The translations under genes and the position numbers were made by a program. From Caldifarciminota bacterium (GTDB taxonomy: Bacteria; Hydrothermota; UBA3072): a stretch of DNA of 64,000 bases. Under the pieces are notes generated by a model, which was not told the origin of the DNA, did not search any database, and saw nothing but the letters and a program-made list of their open reading frames with translations. Shown piece by piece: positions 8,444 through 17,324 of the stretch; position 1 is the stretch's first letter; the number at the start of each line of letters is the position of its first letter. Location of the stretch: contig JAFGHJ010000003.1 in the NCBI GenBank assembly GCA_016930175.1, positions 1 through 64,000 on the forward strand. Direction: 5' to 3'.

Positions 8444-9020
8444 GGGGGATTTGATTATTGTTATTTGTCCGCTGAAACAGATGAAGTCCGAGAGCTATCT
8501 TTATTGAGCGAGTACGAGACCATCTCTTATATTTTTCCCAGGTAATTTCAGGATGGAGGATGAGGCCAACGGGTAGTAGAAAAAAAGAAGCAAAGGTACA
8601 ATAATCAGCTATATTGGCCACACCCGGACCAAACCAAACAATCCAGTCCCTTGCATATCCCAGAAAAATATGGTCAGGGAGATTCCCTAAAAGAGAAGCA
8701 GTTAATAGAATGAAAAAGAACCGCAGTGATAATGTTAGATATTGATGTAGCTTTGAATAATAGACGAAGGAAATTACCAACATAAAAACTGAGATAAACA
8801 TACTAGAAAGATTAAAATAATTCCAGTTGCTCAATAGGCCAAATAATCCGCCATAATTTGTTCTGTAAGTAAGTCCCAATACTCCTTTTATAACCCAGAA
8901 TGTCTTTTCCGAGTCAAAATACAATTGAGCGTTACGTCTTGTAATCACATCTATAACAGCAATAAATACGATCCAGAATATTGTTAAATAGTGCTTATTT
9001 ATTTTTATTAATCTCTTCAC
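8418..9020 (-). CDS. lspA: Signal peptidase II-like protein (divergent LspA)
   Basis: The 200-residue membrane protein has four likely transmembrane segments. Three LspA blocks are recognisable: LTYRTNYGGLFGLL (usually N-x-G-A-A/AFG), LLGNLPDHI with the first catalytic aspartate (usually GNLxDR), and VANIADYCT with the second (usually NxADxxI). LspA cleaves signal peptides of prolipoproteins, which fits the many lipobox proteins here. It is more divergent than a typical LspA (DH instead of DR) and has a long basic tail from about residue 160, so a second, specialised copy is possible. It overlaps the upstream sugar kinase by 26 bases. Confidence 0.72.
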   Translation of the reverse strand: MKRLIKINKHYLTIFWIVFIAVIDVITRRNAQLYFDSEKTFWVIKGVLGLTYRTNYGGLFGLLSNWNYFNLSSMFISVFMLVISFVYYSKLHQYLTLSLRFFFILLTASLLGNLPDHIFLGYARDWIVWFGPGVANIADYCTFASFFLLPVGLILHPEITWEKYKRWSRTRSIKIALGLHLFQRTNNNNQIPLTPPNHRS

Positions 9021-9915
9021 TATAGTTTTCCATAAACTTAATTATACCGTCCAATCCCGGTGCGTTTAGAGTATGCGGAAACGTGAGACATACACAAGCG
9101 GAAACCGCTGAGGCAAATTCTACTGTTGACCTGTCATCCCACGATTTCATTAAACCGTAAATAACACCAGAACGAAACGAATCACCTGCTCCTGTCGTAT
9201 CTACCGGTTCAATTTTGTAAGGTTTAAATCTATTTATATTTTCTTCTTTGCGTCCGTACCATAGTTCATCGCTTCCAAAAGTAAATATGACAAGTCCCCT
9301 ACAATATGTCTGGTAATTTTTAAAAACATCCCTCATATTCTTACCCTTATAAGCCTGATCTCGGAGTTCATGAGAAAGAATAACCGCTTCTGCGTTTTGG
9401 GCGATATAATCATCATATTTACAATCTAAAGTAACATAAGGTTTTTGATTTTCCACACATAGCTCCGCTGCGAGCAAAGACTCGTCTTTAAAATAAGGGT
9501 CGAGAGAAACAAACGTCGCATTTTGAATATCTGTTTCCCGCGGCGGATTCCACTGTTTCTCTCCTCTGTGAAAACTTGCATAATTACCGAATACTGTACG
9601 TGAGTTTTTGTCAGTAATAACAATCTCTTCTGTACCGTAATTTTGCCTTGTTTTTAAACGTGTAATATCTATATTGAAAGGTTTTAAAATATTCCGTATC
9701 TTGTCGGCATTTTTTTCGCTCAACCAGTTTCCGTCGAGTTTTGTTTTTATCCCCAGTTTTGATAACATAATCGCAGAATTAGCCGCTTCGCCTCCTATAG
9801 AAGATACCGATTTATTTATTTCCGCATATTCATTTGGGCGTGGAAAAACAAAATCATCGTTTAATACATAAACGGTGCTCATAGAAATCATGCCGTAGAG
9901 ATAAACTTTATCCAC
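8995..9915 (-). CDS. PfkB-family carbohydrate kinase
   Basis: The 306-residue protein shows ribokinase/PfkB features: IGGEAANSAIMLSKLG near residue 40 for sugar binding and DTTGAGDSFRSGVIYGLM near 240, which carries the anion hole and the catalytic aspartate. It phosphorylates a sugar or nucleoside using ATP; the substrate cannot be assigned. A Shine-Dalgarno (AAAAGGAGA) precedes the start. It is followed by and overlaps the lspA-like gene, and sits 15 bases behind the GNAT gene, so the three are probably one transcript. Confidence 0.87.
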   Translation of the reverse strand: MDKVYLYGMISMSTVYVLNDDFVFPRPNEYAEINKSVSSIGGEAANSAIMLSKLGIKTKLDGNWLSEKNADKIRNILKPFNIDITRLKTRQNYGTEEIVITDKNSRTVFGNYASFHRGEKQWNPPRETDIQNATFVSLDPYFKDESLLAAELCVENQKPYVTLDCKYDDYIAQNAEAVILSHELRDQAYKGKNMRDVFKNYQTYCRGLVIFTFGSDELWYGRKEENINRFKPYKIEPVDTTGAGDSFRSGVIYGLMKSWDDRSTVEFASAVSACVCLTFPHTLNAPGLDGIIKFMENYSEEINKNK

Positions 9916-9930
9916 AGGGAAATTCTCCTT

Positions 9931-10425
9931 TTAAAATATTATCTGCATTAAGTGGACATCCAATACCTTGCCGAATTTACAGCCCACCTCTTTCATTGTC
10001 CCTATGTGTTTAAATCCGCTTTTCTTAAATAGATTCATACTTGTTTCATTTTCCGAGGAGATTTTCGCAATAGCGGTATGAAGGCCGTTTTCAGGTCCTT
10101 TTTTTAATAATTCTTCGATTAATTTTTCACCTATCCCCTTACCTCTAGAACTTCCCTTAATGTAGATGGCAATATCTGCGGTATCCCCGTATGCGCATCT
10201 ATCGGACCAGGGACTTAAGGAAGCCCAACCGATTACAGCATCGTTCTCCACGGCAACGATAACGGTATATTTACCGGTGTGTTTTTCAAACCAATTTTCC
10301 TGTTCATCATTTGATTGGGGCTCAACATGAAATGTCGCAGTGGTGTTCAAAACCACATCATTATATATTTCGGTAATTGCAGGTAGATCTTTTTTTGTAG
10401 CAGTCCTTATCTTAAGCATATGCAA
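9931..10425 (-). CDS. GNAT N-acetyltransferase (Pat/MnaT type)
   Basis: The 164-residue protein follows the phosphinothricin/methionine-sulfoximine acetyltransferase pattern. It has IRTATKKDLPAITEIYNDVV at the start, IGWASLSPWSDR in the middle, and the acetyl-CoA loop SSRGKGIGEKLIEEL near residue 93. Such enzymes acetylate amino-acid-like amines. The TTG start at 10425 is six bases before an ATG at 10419; neither has a clear ribosome site, so the choice is open. Confidence 0.85.
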   Translation of the reverse strand: MHMLKIRTATKKDLPAITEIYNDVVLNTTATFHVEPQSNDEQENWFEKHTGKYTVIVAVENDAVIGWASLSPWSDRCAYGDTADIAIYIKGSSRGKGIGEKLIEELLKKGPENGLHTAIAKISSENETSMNLFKKSGFKHIGTMKEVGCKFGKVLDVHLMQIIF

Positions 10426-10505
10426 TGGACTTGTTTTGCTGCAGAAGGTAAGCAGATTCGTGACAGTATATGACTTTCCCTATAGTGTGAGGCATCAAAG
10501 TCTTG

Positions 10506-11081
10506 TTATTTCTTCTTGTGAGTTATTTCCAGGCTTACTATACACCTTGTAAGAGGAGCTCTTCTTAAAACCACAAAATCATTATTTTTGATTCTCAAGT
10601 AATGAATGAATCCGACATGATGTATCCGTAGATCTAATGTAATCGTACAAATAGGCAGATGGGAAGTATAAATAACCTCATCAGGTTCTTTATTAATGGT
10701 TCCTTTGGAGATTTCGACCGCACCGTTTTTTAAATCCAGTATATGTTTTACAAAATATATAAATAAAAGGAAAGCGATTAAGGTAAATAAAATAGAGGAA
10801 AATATAACCAGAAGATCGATTTCTTCGGAAACGACTATACTGTCTTTCAGAAAAAAAAATATAGCCGCAATTATAATTAGGAGCAAAATACAGTTGCGAA
10901 CTAATTTTAATCGTTCAATCAAAGTCAATCTTTCGCCAGTATAAGGTTCAGGAGAACCCCTGAAATCAAAATCGGTATCTGCCGTGATTCCTTCGACCTT
11001 TTTATCTTTTTTTATCATACTGCTTTTTTTACGAGTTACCTTTTTTTTGTTCTTTTTGGTTTTTTTTATCTTTTTTTCCAT
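10506..11081 (-). CDS. Unknown membrane protein with lysine-rich N-terminus
   Basis: This 191-residue protein is not recognised. The first 30 residues are almost all lysine, serine and threonine (KKIKKTKKNKKKVTRKK), a cytosolic tail. Two transmembrane helices follow (CILLLIIIAAIFFFL and LLVIFSSILFTLIAFLLFIYFV), then a C-terminal beta-rich domain of about 75 residues. Its start overlaps the end of the DUF3999 gene by 16 bases, so it belongs to the DUF2339/DUF3999 operon and probably works with that pair at the inner membrane (inference). Confidence 0.7.
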   Translation of the reverse strand: MEKKIKKTKKNKKKVTRKKSSMIKKDKKVEGITADTDFDFRGSPEPYTGERLTLIERLKLVRNCILLLIIIAAIFFFLKDSIVVSEEIDLLVIFSSILFTLIAFLLFIYFVKHILDLKNGAVEISKGTINKEPDEVIYTSHLPICTITLDLRIHHVGFIHYLRIKNNDFVVLRRAPLTRCIVSLEITHKKK

Positions 11082-12337
11082 CTTAGTTTTTTTTCTCTTT
11101 CCCTTTTTTCCTTTATACTCTTTAATGATTTAACTATTAAGAAACCAAGTGTTATAACTACAAAAGCTACCATCGGCCAGATTAAAAGCTTTTCGTCTTC
11201 TTTGATTACTTCTTTAATCCTGCTGAAATCCTCGTTAACTTGCTCTTTTCCCAAATCTGCCATTATAACCTTTTCGGATTCCATAAAGGGAAGCAATCTT
11301 TCGAATTCATAAATAGGTCTTCTAACGCCGGAATTTCCGTAGAATAGGTAGTATTTTTTATCCTTCTTTACCGGAAAATAAATGATTTGCTGATATCCTT
11401 TGATGGATATATTATCAATTTTAAGAGGAGGATCATCCTGGTTATAAATAAACAGCTTTAAATATCTATCTCGGGAATCAGACAAACTTATAATATTATT
11501 TCTGTTTTTCTTATTAAACATATATATAACCGTTGAGTTAAGGCGCCGCCAGTTTTCGGCATCTTCCGAGCCAAAAACCCAGACACTTCTGTAGTATCCG
11601 CCGGAAGTAAATTCGAGGTTTAATTCTTTCTTTGGAATATTTTTATAAACAACATCCAGAAGGACTTCTGTTCTTTCTTTCTCGTAATTTTCATCTCTTG
11701 AAACTATTAGAAACGGTATTTCGTCGAGTTTAGCCTCAACAACCTTTTCATAGTACACCCAGCAACCATCAATTCTGAGAGGTCCTTCTTTGTCGTTCCA
11801 GATAACAATCTTCAAATATCTTCTTTTTGTATCCGGAAAATTAATTTCGGTCAATGAAGTTCTGTAATCTTCCGTATAAAAACTGAAAATATTTGCGTCA
11901 TCTCTAATCTTTAACCAATTTATGCCATTATCACTCCCCCAGATTTCAACTTTTCTCCTGAAATTTTTGTTTGGTGTTACTATATGCAGTTTGTTTATAA
12001 TTTGATTATCTTCTCCAATGTCCAGGTAAAATTCGGTGTATTTATCCGGAACATTAGAAAGATTGTACATCTTAGGTTCAAAACAGACTGTTTCTTTTTT
12101 GCTCTCAAGCTTTTCTATTTTATAGGGGATTTCTTCGCCTTTATCACTAACGACTCTTATGTCAGAGAGATCCTGTTTAGAATGATTGTAGACCTCAGCA
12201 TCGACTTTAACACTCGCCACACCGTCAAAACCGCTTATCGTAATCCGTTTTTTATACTCCCAATCACTGAAGGAAAAATCTGCTTTTACAGTAATGGTTA
12301 TGAAAACAAATAATAAAATGTATTTTTTATTTATCAT
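11066..12337 (-). CDS. DUF3999-like periplasmic protein anchored by a C-terminal helix
   Basis: The 423-residue protein has a signal peptide (MINKKYILLFVFITITVKA) and two related beta-rich halves. Each holds a discoidin-like block: FRRKVEIWGSDNGINWLKI...RYLKIVIWND and YRSVWVFGSEDAENWRRL...RYLKLFIYNQ. A transmembrane helix near 385-405 (MVAFVVITLGFLIV) and a basic cytosolic tail follow. The layout and pairing match DUF3999, whose function is not known; carbohydrate binding is a guess from the discoidin-like look. It overlaps the DUF2339 gene by 11 bases. Confidence 0.72.
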   Translation of the reverse strand: MINKKYILLFVFITITVKADFSFSDWEYKKRITISGFDGVASVKVDAEVYNHSKQDLSDIRVVSDKGEEIPYKIEKLESKKETVCFEPKMYNLSNVPDKYTEFYLDIGEDNQIINKLHIVTPNKNFRRKVEIWGSDNGINWLKIRDDANIFSFYTEDYRTSLTEINFPDTKRRYLKIVIWNDKEGPLRIDGCWVYYEKVVEAKLDEIPFLIVSRDENYEKERTEVLLDVVYKNIPKKELNLEFTSGGYYRSVWVFGSEDAENWRRLNSTVIYMFNKKNRNNIISLSDSRDRYLKLFIYNQDDPPLKIDNISIKGYQQIIYFPVKKDKKYYLFYGNSGVRRPIYEFERLLPFMESEKVIMADLGKEQVNEDFSRIKEVIKEDEKLLIWPMVAFVVITLGFLIVKSLKSIKEKREREKKLRWKKR

Positions 12338-14117
12338 AATTTTTACTGCCCATCTTCTTTTGATAAATAAATGAAATAGTAAGTAGTATTATACCAAGGG
12401 CGACAAAGGATAGCACACGGAATGTTATTTCGAGATAAGAAAAATCATAAAAAAAGACTTTTAGAATTGTTAGAGAAGCCATCAAAAATCCGGCAACCCT
12501 CGCAGGAGAGCTATCTTTCGCTATACCTGCAATAAATAAGGCAAGCGCATATATACCCCAGAAAATCGTAATCGCAAGAGATTTCATTGCGTCAAGGTGA
12601 TTAAATTTATCAAAGAATTTATCCGTCCCCGTAAGAGTAAAGGTGAATACAAGAAGCATACCCAAAATTTTCAAAAAATCCACCAGACCCTTATTCTCGT
12701 CTTCTTCCTGTCCGGATAGCAGATTGGCGCAGAGAAAAACGGATGCTATTGTAATTATTGAGTTGAATAAGAAAGGAAAAGTTTCGAGGATAAAATAATC
12801 GACAAAAAACATTTTAAAGACCGCGATTCCCAGAAGTACAAGAGATAGACTTTTGAGAATCTTTTCCTTTCTGCCAAGAGAAAGAATAACAGCCCCTTCA
12901 ATAGCCCAGGCGCAAGTCGACCAGTTTGTTTTAAGGAAGACAGGAATGGCGATTGTGAGAAAGAAAACCGATAAGCTCATAAAAGACCACGCGCGGTCCA
13001 GCGATTTTTTTCTTTCTGCTGAAGTCCCATTATAGTAATAGAAAACAGAAAGACCTAAGGATAAAGTGCCCGCAAGATAAGGATTGGTATCATAAGTTAC
13101 AAACCATAGAACAAAATAATAAAGAAAAGGATTAAGAAAGAGTATAACGTATGATTCCGCATTTTCTTTTCCTTTGATATAAAAGAAAAGAGCAAAAAAT
13201 ACCGTAGAAAATGTCAAAAACACCCAGGGGTAACCACTTTCAGATGAATATTTAATTGTAGTAAGAAGCATCATTGCCGTCAAAGAAAATGTAAGGATAT
13301 TCAGCCATTTCCATTCCTTAAGTTTCGTTACCGTGAGAATCCACCCGTTTATTAGCGAGAGGTACAAGAAAAGTATAGTAAGCGCCAGTGGCGTAATCTC
13401 ACCCCCCCTGAAAACAAAGGGAGTAAGAAATGCGCCTGTAACGGCAACAAAGGAAATGACGCTGGAATCATACCTGAGCGACAATAAGACACCCAAAACT
13501 GTAACAAGCACCATAAGAAGAAAAGCTATAGCAGGAGGAAATAATTCGTAAAAAGCGGATCCGGCATAAAACGAAAAGTAAAGGATTACGATCCCGCAGC
13601 TTGAAATACCTAAAGCATAAGGTCCATATCCTTTCATCAATCTTTCTCCCAAATAGAGTAAACCGGTACCTATTAGAAGACCTATAGCAATTCTACCCCA
13701 GAGCCCGATGTAAGGGAAAGAATATTTAATGAAAAGCCCTACTCCGATTATAAGGGCAACGATACCGATTTTGTGCAAAACATTAATCCAGAGTCTTTCC
13801 TGGTCAGCCGGAGTAGCAGCTGTGTCTTTTATTTTGGTTGTCTCTTTGGTTTTAGATGGACCTGTGGTTTTTTCATAAACGTAAGGCTTTTTCTCCTGCC
13901 CAACTTTTTCGGCTTCCTCCGGAATTAGATAAGCGACTTCTTCCTTTTCTTGAGGGGTTTTTGGTTTTTTTTCTTCTTTACCGTTTTCGAAGAACTCTTC
14001 AGTTCTTTCTTTAGACTCTTTTTCCTCTTTAAGGAGTTTTTCGATTGAGCTTAGTCTGTGGTCAAGACGTTTTAGCCTCTTTAATATTTCTTCTACGGAA
14101 TCATCTTTATGATTCAT
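12327..14117 (-). CDS. DUF2339 polytopic membrane protein
   Basis: The 596-residue protein starts with a coiled-coil (about 1-40: SVEEILKRLKRLDHRLSSIEKLLKEEKE) and a charged linker to about 105. At least 15 hydrophobic segments then run to the end. This N-terminal coil plus many-helix organisation is typical of DUF2339, a widespread integral membrane family of unknown function. Pairing with a DUF3999 protein is a known arrangement. It is first in the three-gene operon, with a promoter at 14142-14170. Confidence 0.82.
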   Translation of the reverse strand: MNHKDDSVEEILKRLKRLDHRLSSIEKLLKEEKESKERTEEFFENGKEEKKPKTPQEKEEVAYLIPEEAEKVGQEKKPYVYEKTTGPSKTKETTKIKDTAATPADQERLWINVLHKIGIVALIIGVGLFIKYSFPYIGLWGRIAIGLLIGTGLLYLGERLMKGYGPYALGISSCGIVILYFSFYAGSAFYELFPPAIAFLLMVLVTVLGVLLSLRYDSSVISFVAVTGAFLTPFVFRGGEITPLALTILFLYLSLINGWILTVTKLKEWKWLNILTFSLTAMMLLTTIKYSSESGYPWVFLTFSTVFFALFFYIKGKENAESYVILFLNPFLYYFVLWFVTYDTNPYLAGTLSLGLSVFYYYNGTSAERKKSLDRAWSFMSLSVFFLTIAIPVFLKTNWSTCAWAIEGAVILSLGRKEKILKSLSLVLLGIAVFKMFFVDYFILETFPFLFNSIITIASVFLCANLLSGQEEDENKGLVDFLKILGMLLVFTFTLTGTDKFFDKFNHLDAMKSLAITIFWGIYALALFIAGIAKDSSPARVAGFLMASLTILKVFFYDFSYLEITFRVLSFVALGIILLTISFIYQKKMGSKNYDK

Positions 14118-14141
14118 TATACCCCCCGTTTTAGTATATAT

Positions 14142-14170
14142 ATCATAAGGAATTTTAAATCATAAGTCAA
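14142..14170 (-). promoter_or_regulatory. Promoter of the DUF2339 operon
   Basis: On the minus strand TTGACT (14170-14165), 17 bases, TATGAT (14147-14142). A perfect inverted repeat abuts the -35 at 14171-14189. Confidence 0.55.
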
Positions 14171-14189
14171 GGGTGTTATTTTAACACCC
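14171..14189. promoter_or_regulatory. Perfect inverted repeat next to the DUF2339 promoter
   Basis: GGGTGTTA, three bases, TAACACCC. It directly touches the -35 box, so it may be a regulator site; it could also be a weak hairpin. Confidence 0.4.
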
Positions 14190-14202
14190 ACCTCCCAAAT
14201 TT

Positions 14203-14403
14203 TTACCAAAGAGAGCACAGAGGAAAAAAGAAAGCACAGAGAAACAACAGATAATATTTATTTTGTTTATCACCCGGCCCAAAAACAAGGAGGAAAAACA
14301 AATTACACGAATAACACAAACAGTTTTTTGTTTTTTAACTCGATACACGAAACCCTAAACTCGAAACACTTATTCGCATGAAGTTGCACAGAGCCCGCAG
14401 AGA
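14203..14403 (+). repeat. Composite of intergenic repeat families
   Basis: The 14118-14545 gap has no gene. It holds CACAGAG-type words (14203-14250), a block (14245-14323) that recurs at 26171-26249 with about nine tenths of bases alike, an ACACGAATA-type word, an ordered AAACCCTAAACTCGAAACAC run, and another GCACAGAGCCCGCAGAG word at the end. Confidence 0.65.
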
Positions 14404-14460
14404 TTTTTATTTGTCGTTTTACTAAACTAAATCAAAAACACCAAGTCACAAAAAATACCC

Positions 14461-14488
14461 TTGACAAATTCCGGGAGATGATTATAAT
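14461..14488 (+). promoter_or_regulatory. Consensus promoter of the lipoprotein gene at 14546
   Basis: TTGACA (14461-14466), 16 bases, TATAAT (14483-14488): both hexamers match the sigma70 consensus fully. Confidence 0.75.
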
Positions 14489-14545
14489 GCTTTATATAAC
14501 AAAGTACTTTGTATATTAAAAACCAATGATTAAGGGGGAAGAAAA

Positions 14546-15160
14546 ATGAAAGTATTAAGAAGGAAGTTTAATAGTTGTAGGGTTGAGACCTTTGTTTTTG
14601 CGATTCTTTTATTTGCAATGTTTTTCGGGTGTGCGGTGCCCTTTGAAACGGCGCAAACTTTAGAAAGTGGCCAGGGAGAGCTTTTGCTTGGGTACAGCTC
14701 GATAGCGAATCTTACTTTCAAGGGTAGATTTGGAATTACGGGTAATACCGACTTGGGTTTTGGTATAGATCTGCCGTTAGTTAATACGTATTTATCCGCA
14801 AAGCAAAAACTCTTTTCTTCCGGAGGCAATCCGAGTTTTGATTTTTTTCTCTCGGGAGCGTACGGGCTTGTCTCGGATACAGACATACCCTATTATCATT
14901 GTACTTTACTGGCAGGGATTAGTGATAAGAGCGGGGAATGCGTGACTTTTGGTTTGGGAATATTGCAGGATCCTCGTTATACGTTTAACCTTTTTGGATC
15001 TCCTCTTTATTCTCGAGAAACTTACTGTCATGCTCTTTTTGGTGTGAGCAGGGATAAGGTCGTGACTCAATTTCAGATTATTTACGACCCGCATGACACG
15101 CGAGAAAAATTTAAGATAAGTGTTGGTTTAGGCATTAGAAGTATACAATTTCTGGAATAG
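14546..15160 (+). CDS. Predicted lipoprotein with barrel-like sequence
   Basis: The 204-residue protein has a long signal sequence ending in a lipobox (FAMFFGC, cysteine at 29), so it should be lipid-anchored after LspA cleavage. The mature part is beta-rich with alternating pattern (GELLLGYSSIANLTFKGRFGI; TDLGFGIDLPLVNTYLSAKQKLF; FKISVGLGIRSIQFLE), as in small outer-membrane barrels. No family recognised. It has a consensus promoter and an AAGGGGGAAG ribosome site, and appears to be a single-gene unit. Confidence 0.72.
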   Translation: MKVLRRKFNSCRVETFVFAILLFAMFFGCAVPFETAQTLESGQGELLLGYSSIANLTFKGRFGITGNTDLGFGIDLPLVNTYLSAKQKLFSSGGNPSFDFFLSGAYGLVSDTDIPYYHCTLLAGISDKSGECVTFGLGILQDPRYTFNLFGSPLYSRETYCHALFGVSRDKVVTQFQIIYDPHDTREKFKISVGLGIRSIQFLE

Positions 15161-15355
15161 TGGAATAGTGATAGGAGGGAAACTCAAACATTTTAATCCG
15201 CTGTTTCTTTGGTTCCGGTTTATACTAATTTAGCGCTGGCTTAATATAATTATAATAGTTCGTCGCATATTCGCAAAAATCTTCAAATTAGAGCTTGCAT
15301 TTTTATCGTAACTGGTTTATTTATAAAGCATAAAAATAAAAGGAGCTGTTTCTAA

Positions 15356-16147
15356 ATGAGTAAAAGACAGAAAAAATATCTTTTTATATGCGATTTCGAT
15401 AAAACTTTAAGTTTCGATGATTCCGGTGTTATTTTAAGTGAGAAGATAGGAATCGATGAAGACGCTTTCGAGCAGAAACTTGTTAAAGTAAGGACAAGGA
15501 ATATCGTTCAACTTGGTGGAGAACTCGCCCAACTAATCGTCACCGACCCTGATTATAAAGGGAAAGTCTCAAAGAAGCTCTTTAAAGAAGTCGCTAAAGA
15601 TATTAAACTAAAAAAGGATGTCTCCAAATTAATGAAAGTCCTGGATAAGGGTATCGGTGAAAACAAATTCTACTGTTATGTTATATCCGCTTGTCCTGTT
15701 GAGATTATAAAAACTGCTTTAAAAGGTATACTTCCTCCCGAGAATATAATCGGAACTACTTTTATATACGATGATAAGGGTGTGGTTCAAAGTATAGAAA
15801 GAACGGGTGCGGGGCAGGGTAAGGTAACAAATGTGGATCTTTTAAGAGAAAAAAATAAGGTTCCGCGTGACAGGATAATATATGTGGGAGATGGTTCCTC
15901 CGATTTACATGTTATGCTGCACGTTAATGCATACGGTGGATATCCGATAGCCGTTTCGTCTTCGCCGTACCTGGGGCATATTTCAAAAAGGACAGTACTC
16001 TCCGACAGCGCGCTTAGCATTTTAACTCCCATTCTGGAAGATATATTGGGTTATAAAGAGACACAGATAAAGAAATTCTTTATTGATATAGGACACACTA
16101 TTTCAGAATGGAGCAGGGTAAAAACGGACTGGATAGCGCTGGAGTAA
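15356..16147 (+). CDS. HAD-superfamily phosphatase
   Basis: The 263-residue protein has the four HAD motifs: CDFDKTLS (nucleophile D13 and acid D15), VISACP with the motif II serine, a lysine before the last motif, and YVGDGSSDLHVM for magnesium. The layout resembles phosphoserine phosphatase-like or PHOSPHO-type enzymes; the substrate is unknown. AAGGAGC lies upstream. Its stop is seven bases from the stop of the convergent diguanylate cyclase gene. Confidence 0.83.
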   Translation: MSKRQKKYLFICDFDKTLSFDDSGVILSEKIGIDEDAFEQKLVKVRTRNIVQLGGELAQLIVTDPDYKGKVSKKLFKEVAKDIKLKKDVSKLMKVLDKGIGENKFYCYVISACPVEIIKTALKGILPPENIIGTTFIYDDKGVVQSIERTGAGQGKVTNVDLLREKNKVPRDRIIYVGDGSSDLHVMLHVNAYGGYPIAVSSSPYLGHISKRTVLSDSALSILTPILEDILGYKETQIKKFFIDIGHTISEWSRVKTDWIALE

Positions 16148-16154
16148 TAATACT

Positions 16155-17024
16155 CTAATCTGTAGAAACCTTAACAATATTTTTACCGGCTCTTTTTGCC
16201 TCATAAAGAGCTTTATCGGCAGCATGTATAAGTTCGGTTGAAGAACTTCCGTCCTTAGGATAATCTGCAATTCCTATACTAACCGTAATGTTTTTAGTAG
16301 GCTGACTTTTTTCCTCTCCTACAAATTTCTTTTCTAAAATTTTACTGCGAAGCTTCTCTGCGACCTCTTTTGCTTCTTCTTCGCCTGTCTCCGGTAGCAA
16401 AACAACGAATTCTTCACCGCCGTAACGATATAATTTATCTGTAAATCTTATATTGTAGGAAATTGTCCGAACCAGCCTTATAAGTAATTCGTCTCCTTTT
16501 TGATGTCCGTGAAAGTCATTGTATTCTTTAAACCAATCGATATCTAGCATTAAAACAGATAATTTTTTATTATATCGTTCGGCTCGTTCAATCTCTTCTT
16601 TAAGGTCTTCCTTTAGCTTTCTTCGGTTATAAGCTCCCGTTAGATCGTCGGTTATGGCAGCCGTGATATCTTCAAAAATTTCCAGAACATATTTTTTCCC
16701 TCTTAATTCAATTGCTTTATGTTTTATTTTCACTATTTTGCCGTTAAAAACTCCATCTGATTCAACCGTAATAATTTCTCCCAGAGGAATTTCTTTGTTT
16801 ACAGGACAAAGAGGACATTGAATATTGTCATCATGATACACTTCAAAACATTTCTCGCCGACTGCGTTTCTCCCCACTTTATTCTTAAGAGCTTCATTCA
16901 TATAAAGTATATTTAGCTCAGTATCAACTATATCTATCGGAATAGGAAGAACTTCTAATATTTTCTTAAAATCTTCCAGATCGAACTTCTTAAACTTCGA
17001 ACTTTCCAGATCGCCTAATAAAAT
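16155..17024 (-). CDS. PAS-GGDEF diguanylate cyclase with an ATT start
   Basis: From ATG 16901 the protein would have 248 residues and begin in the middle of a PAS domain. The frame stays open 41 codons further up and completes that domain (LEVLPIPIDIVDTELNILYMNEAL). The PAS carries C-x10-C-x2-C (EKC...IQCPLC). The GGDEF domain has DDLTGAYNRRKL and RYGGEEFVVLLPETG, an active GGEEF signature for making cyclic di-GMP. No ATG, GTG or TTG exists in the extension. AGGGAGG six bases before ATT at 17024-17022 marks the likely start, giving 289 residues. CTG codons at positions 6 and 16 are alternatives. Confidence 0.82.
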   Translation of the reverse strand: MLLGDLESSKFKKFDLEDFKKILEVLPIPIDIVDTELNILYMNEALKNKVGRNAVGEKCFEVYHDDNIQCPLCPVNKEIPLGEIITVESDGVFNGKIVKIKHKAIELRGKKYVLEIFEDITAAITDDLTGAYNRRKLKEDLKEEIERAERYNKKLSVLMLDIDWFKEYNDFHGHQKGDELLIRLVRTISYNIRFTDKLYRYGGEEFVVLLPETGEEEAKEVAEKLRSKILEKKFVGEEKSQPTKNITVSIGIADYPKDGSSSTELIHAADKALYEAKRAGKNIVKVSTD

Positions 17025-17115
17025 TCTTAACCTCCCTGTTAAATTACATTATTATTAAAAATACAAAGATATTCCTGATAAGTCAATAGTGAAAAAATCG
17101 TACTCTAAAGAGAAT

Positions 17116-17220
17116 AGGACGCAGATAAACGCAGATTTTTAGGATTTTTTTGTTTGTTGTTTTTTTCTAACTTCTAATTTCCAACTACTAACTTCTTTAT
17201 TAACCAAAAAGGACGCAGAG
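17116..17220 (+). repeat. GACGCAGAT-type intergenic repeat
   Basis: AGGACGCAGATAAACGCAGA at 17116, followed by a T-rich run and GGACGCAGAG at 17211. The remainder of 17025-17324 is AT-rich with no recognised signal. Confidence 0.6.
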
Positions 17221-17324
17221 AAAAAAATTAGCACATGTTTTTTCTGCTCACCTGGTTGAAATAAATAAGAAAATCATTAGTATAAAAATAAGTATATAAA
17301 AAATCCTATAAAAGGAAGCTTAAA

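Noticed and set aside
15250-15355. Promoter of the HAD gene
   Set aside because: TTGCAT and TATAAT-like strings occur, but no pair has acceptable spacing, so none is called.
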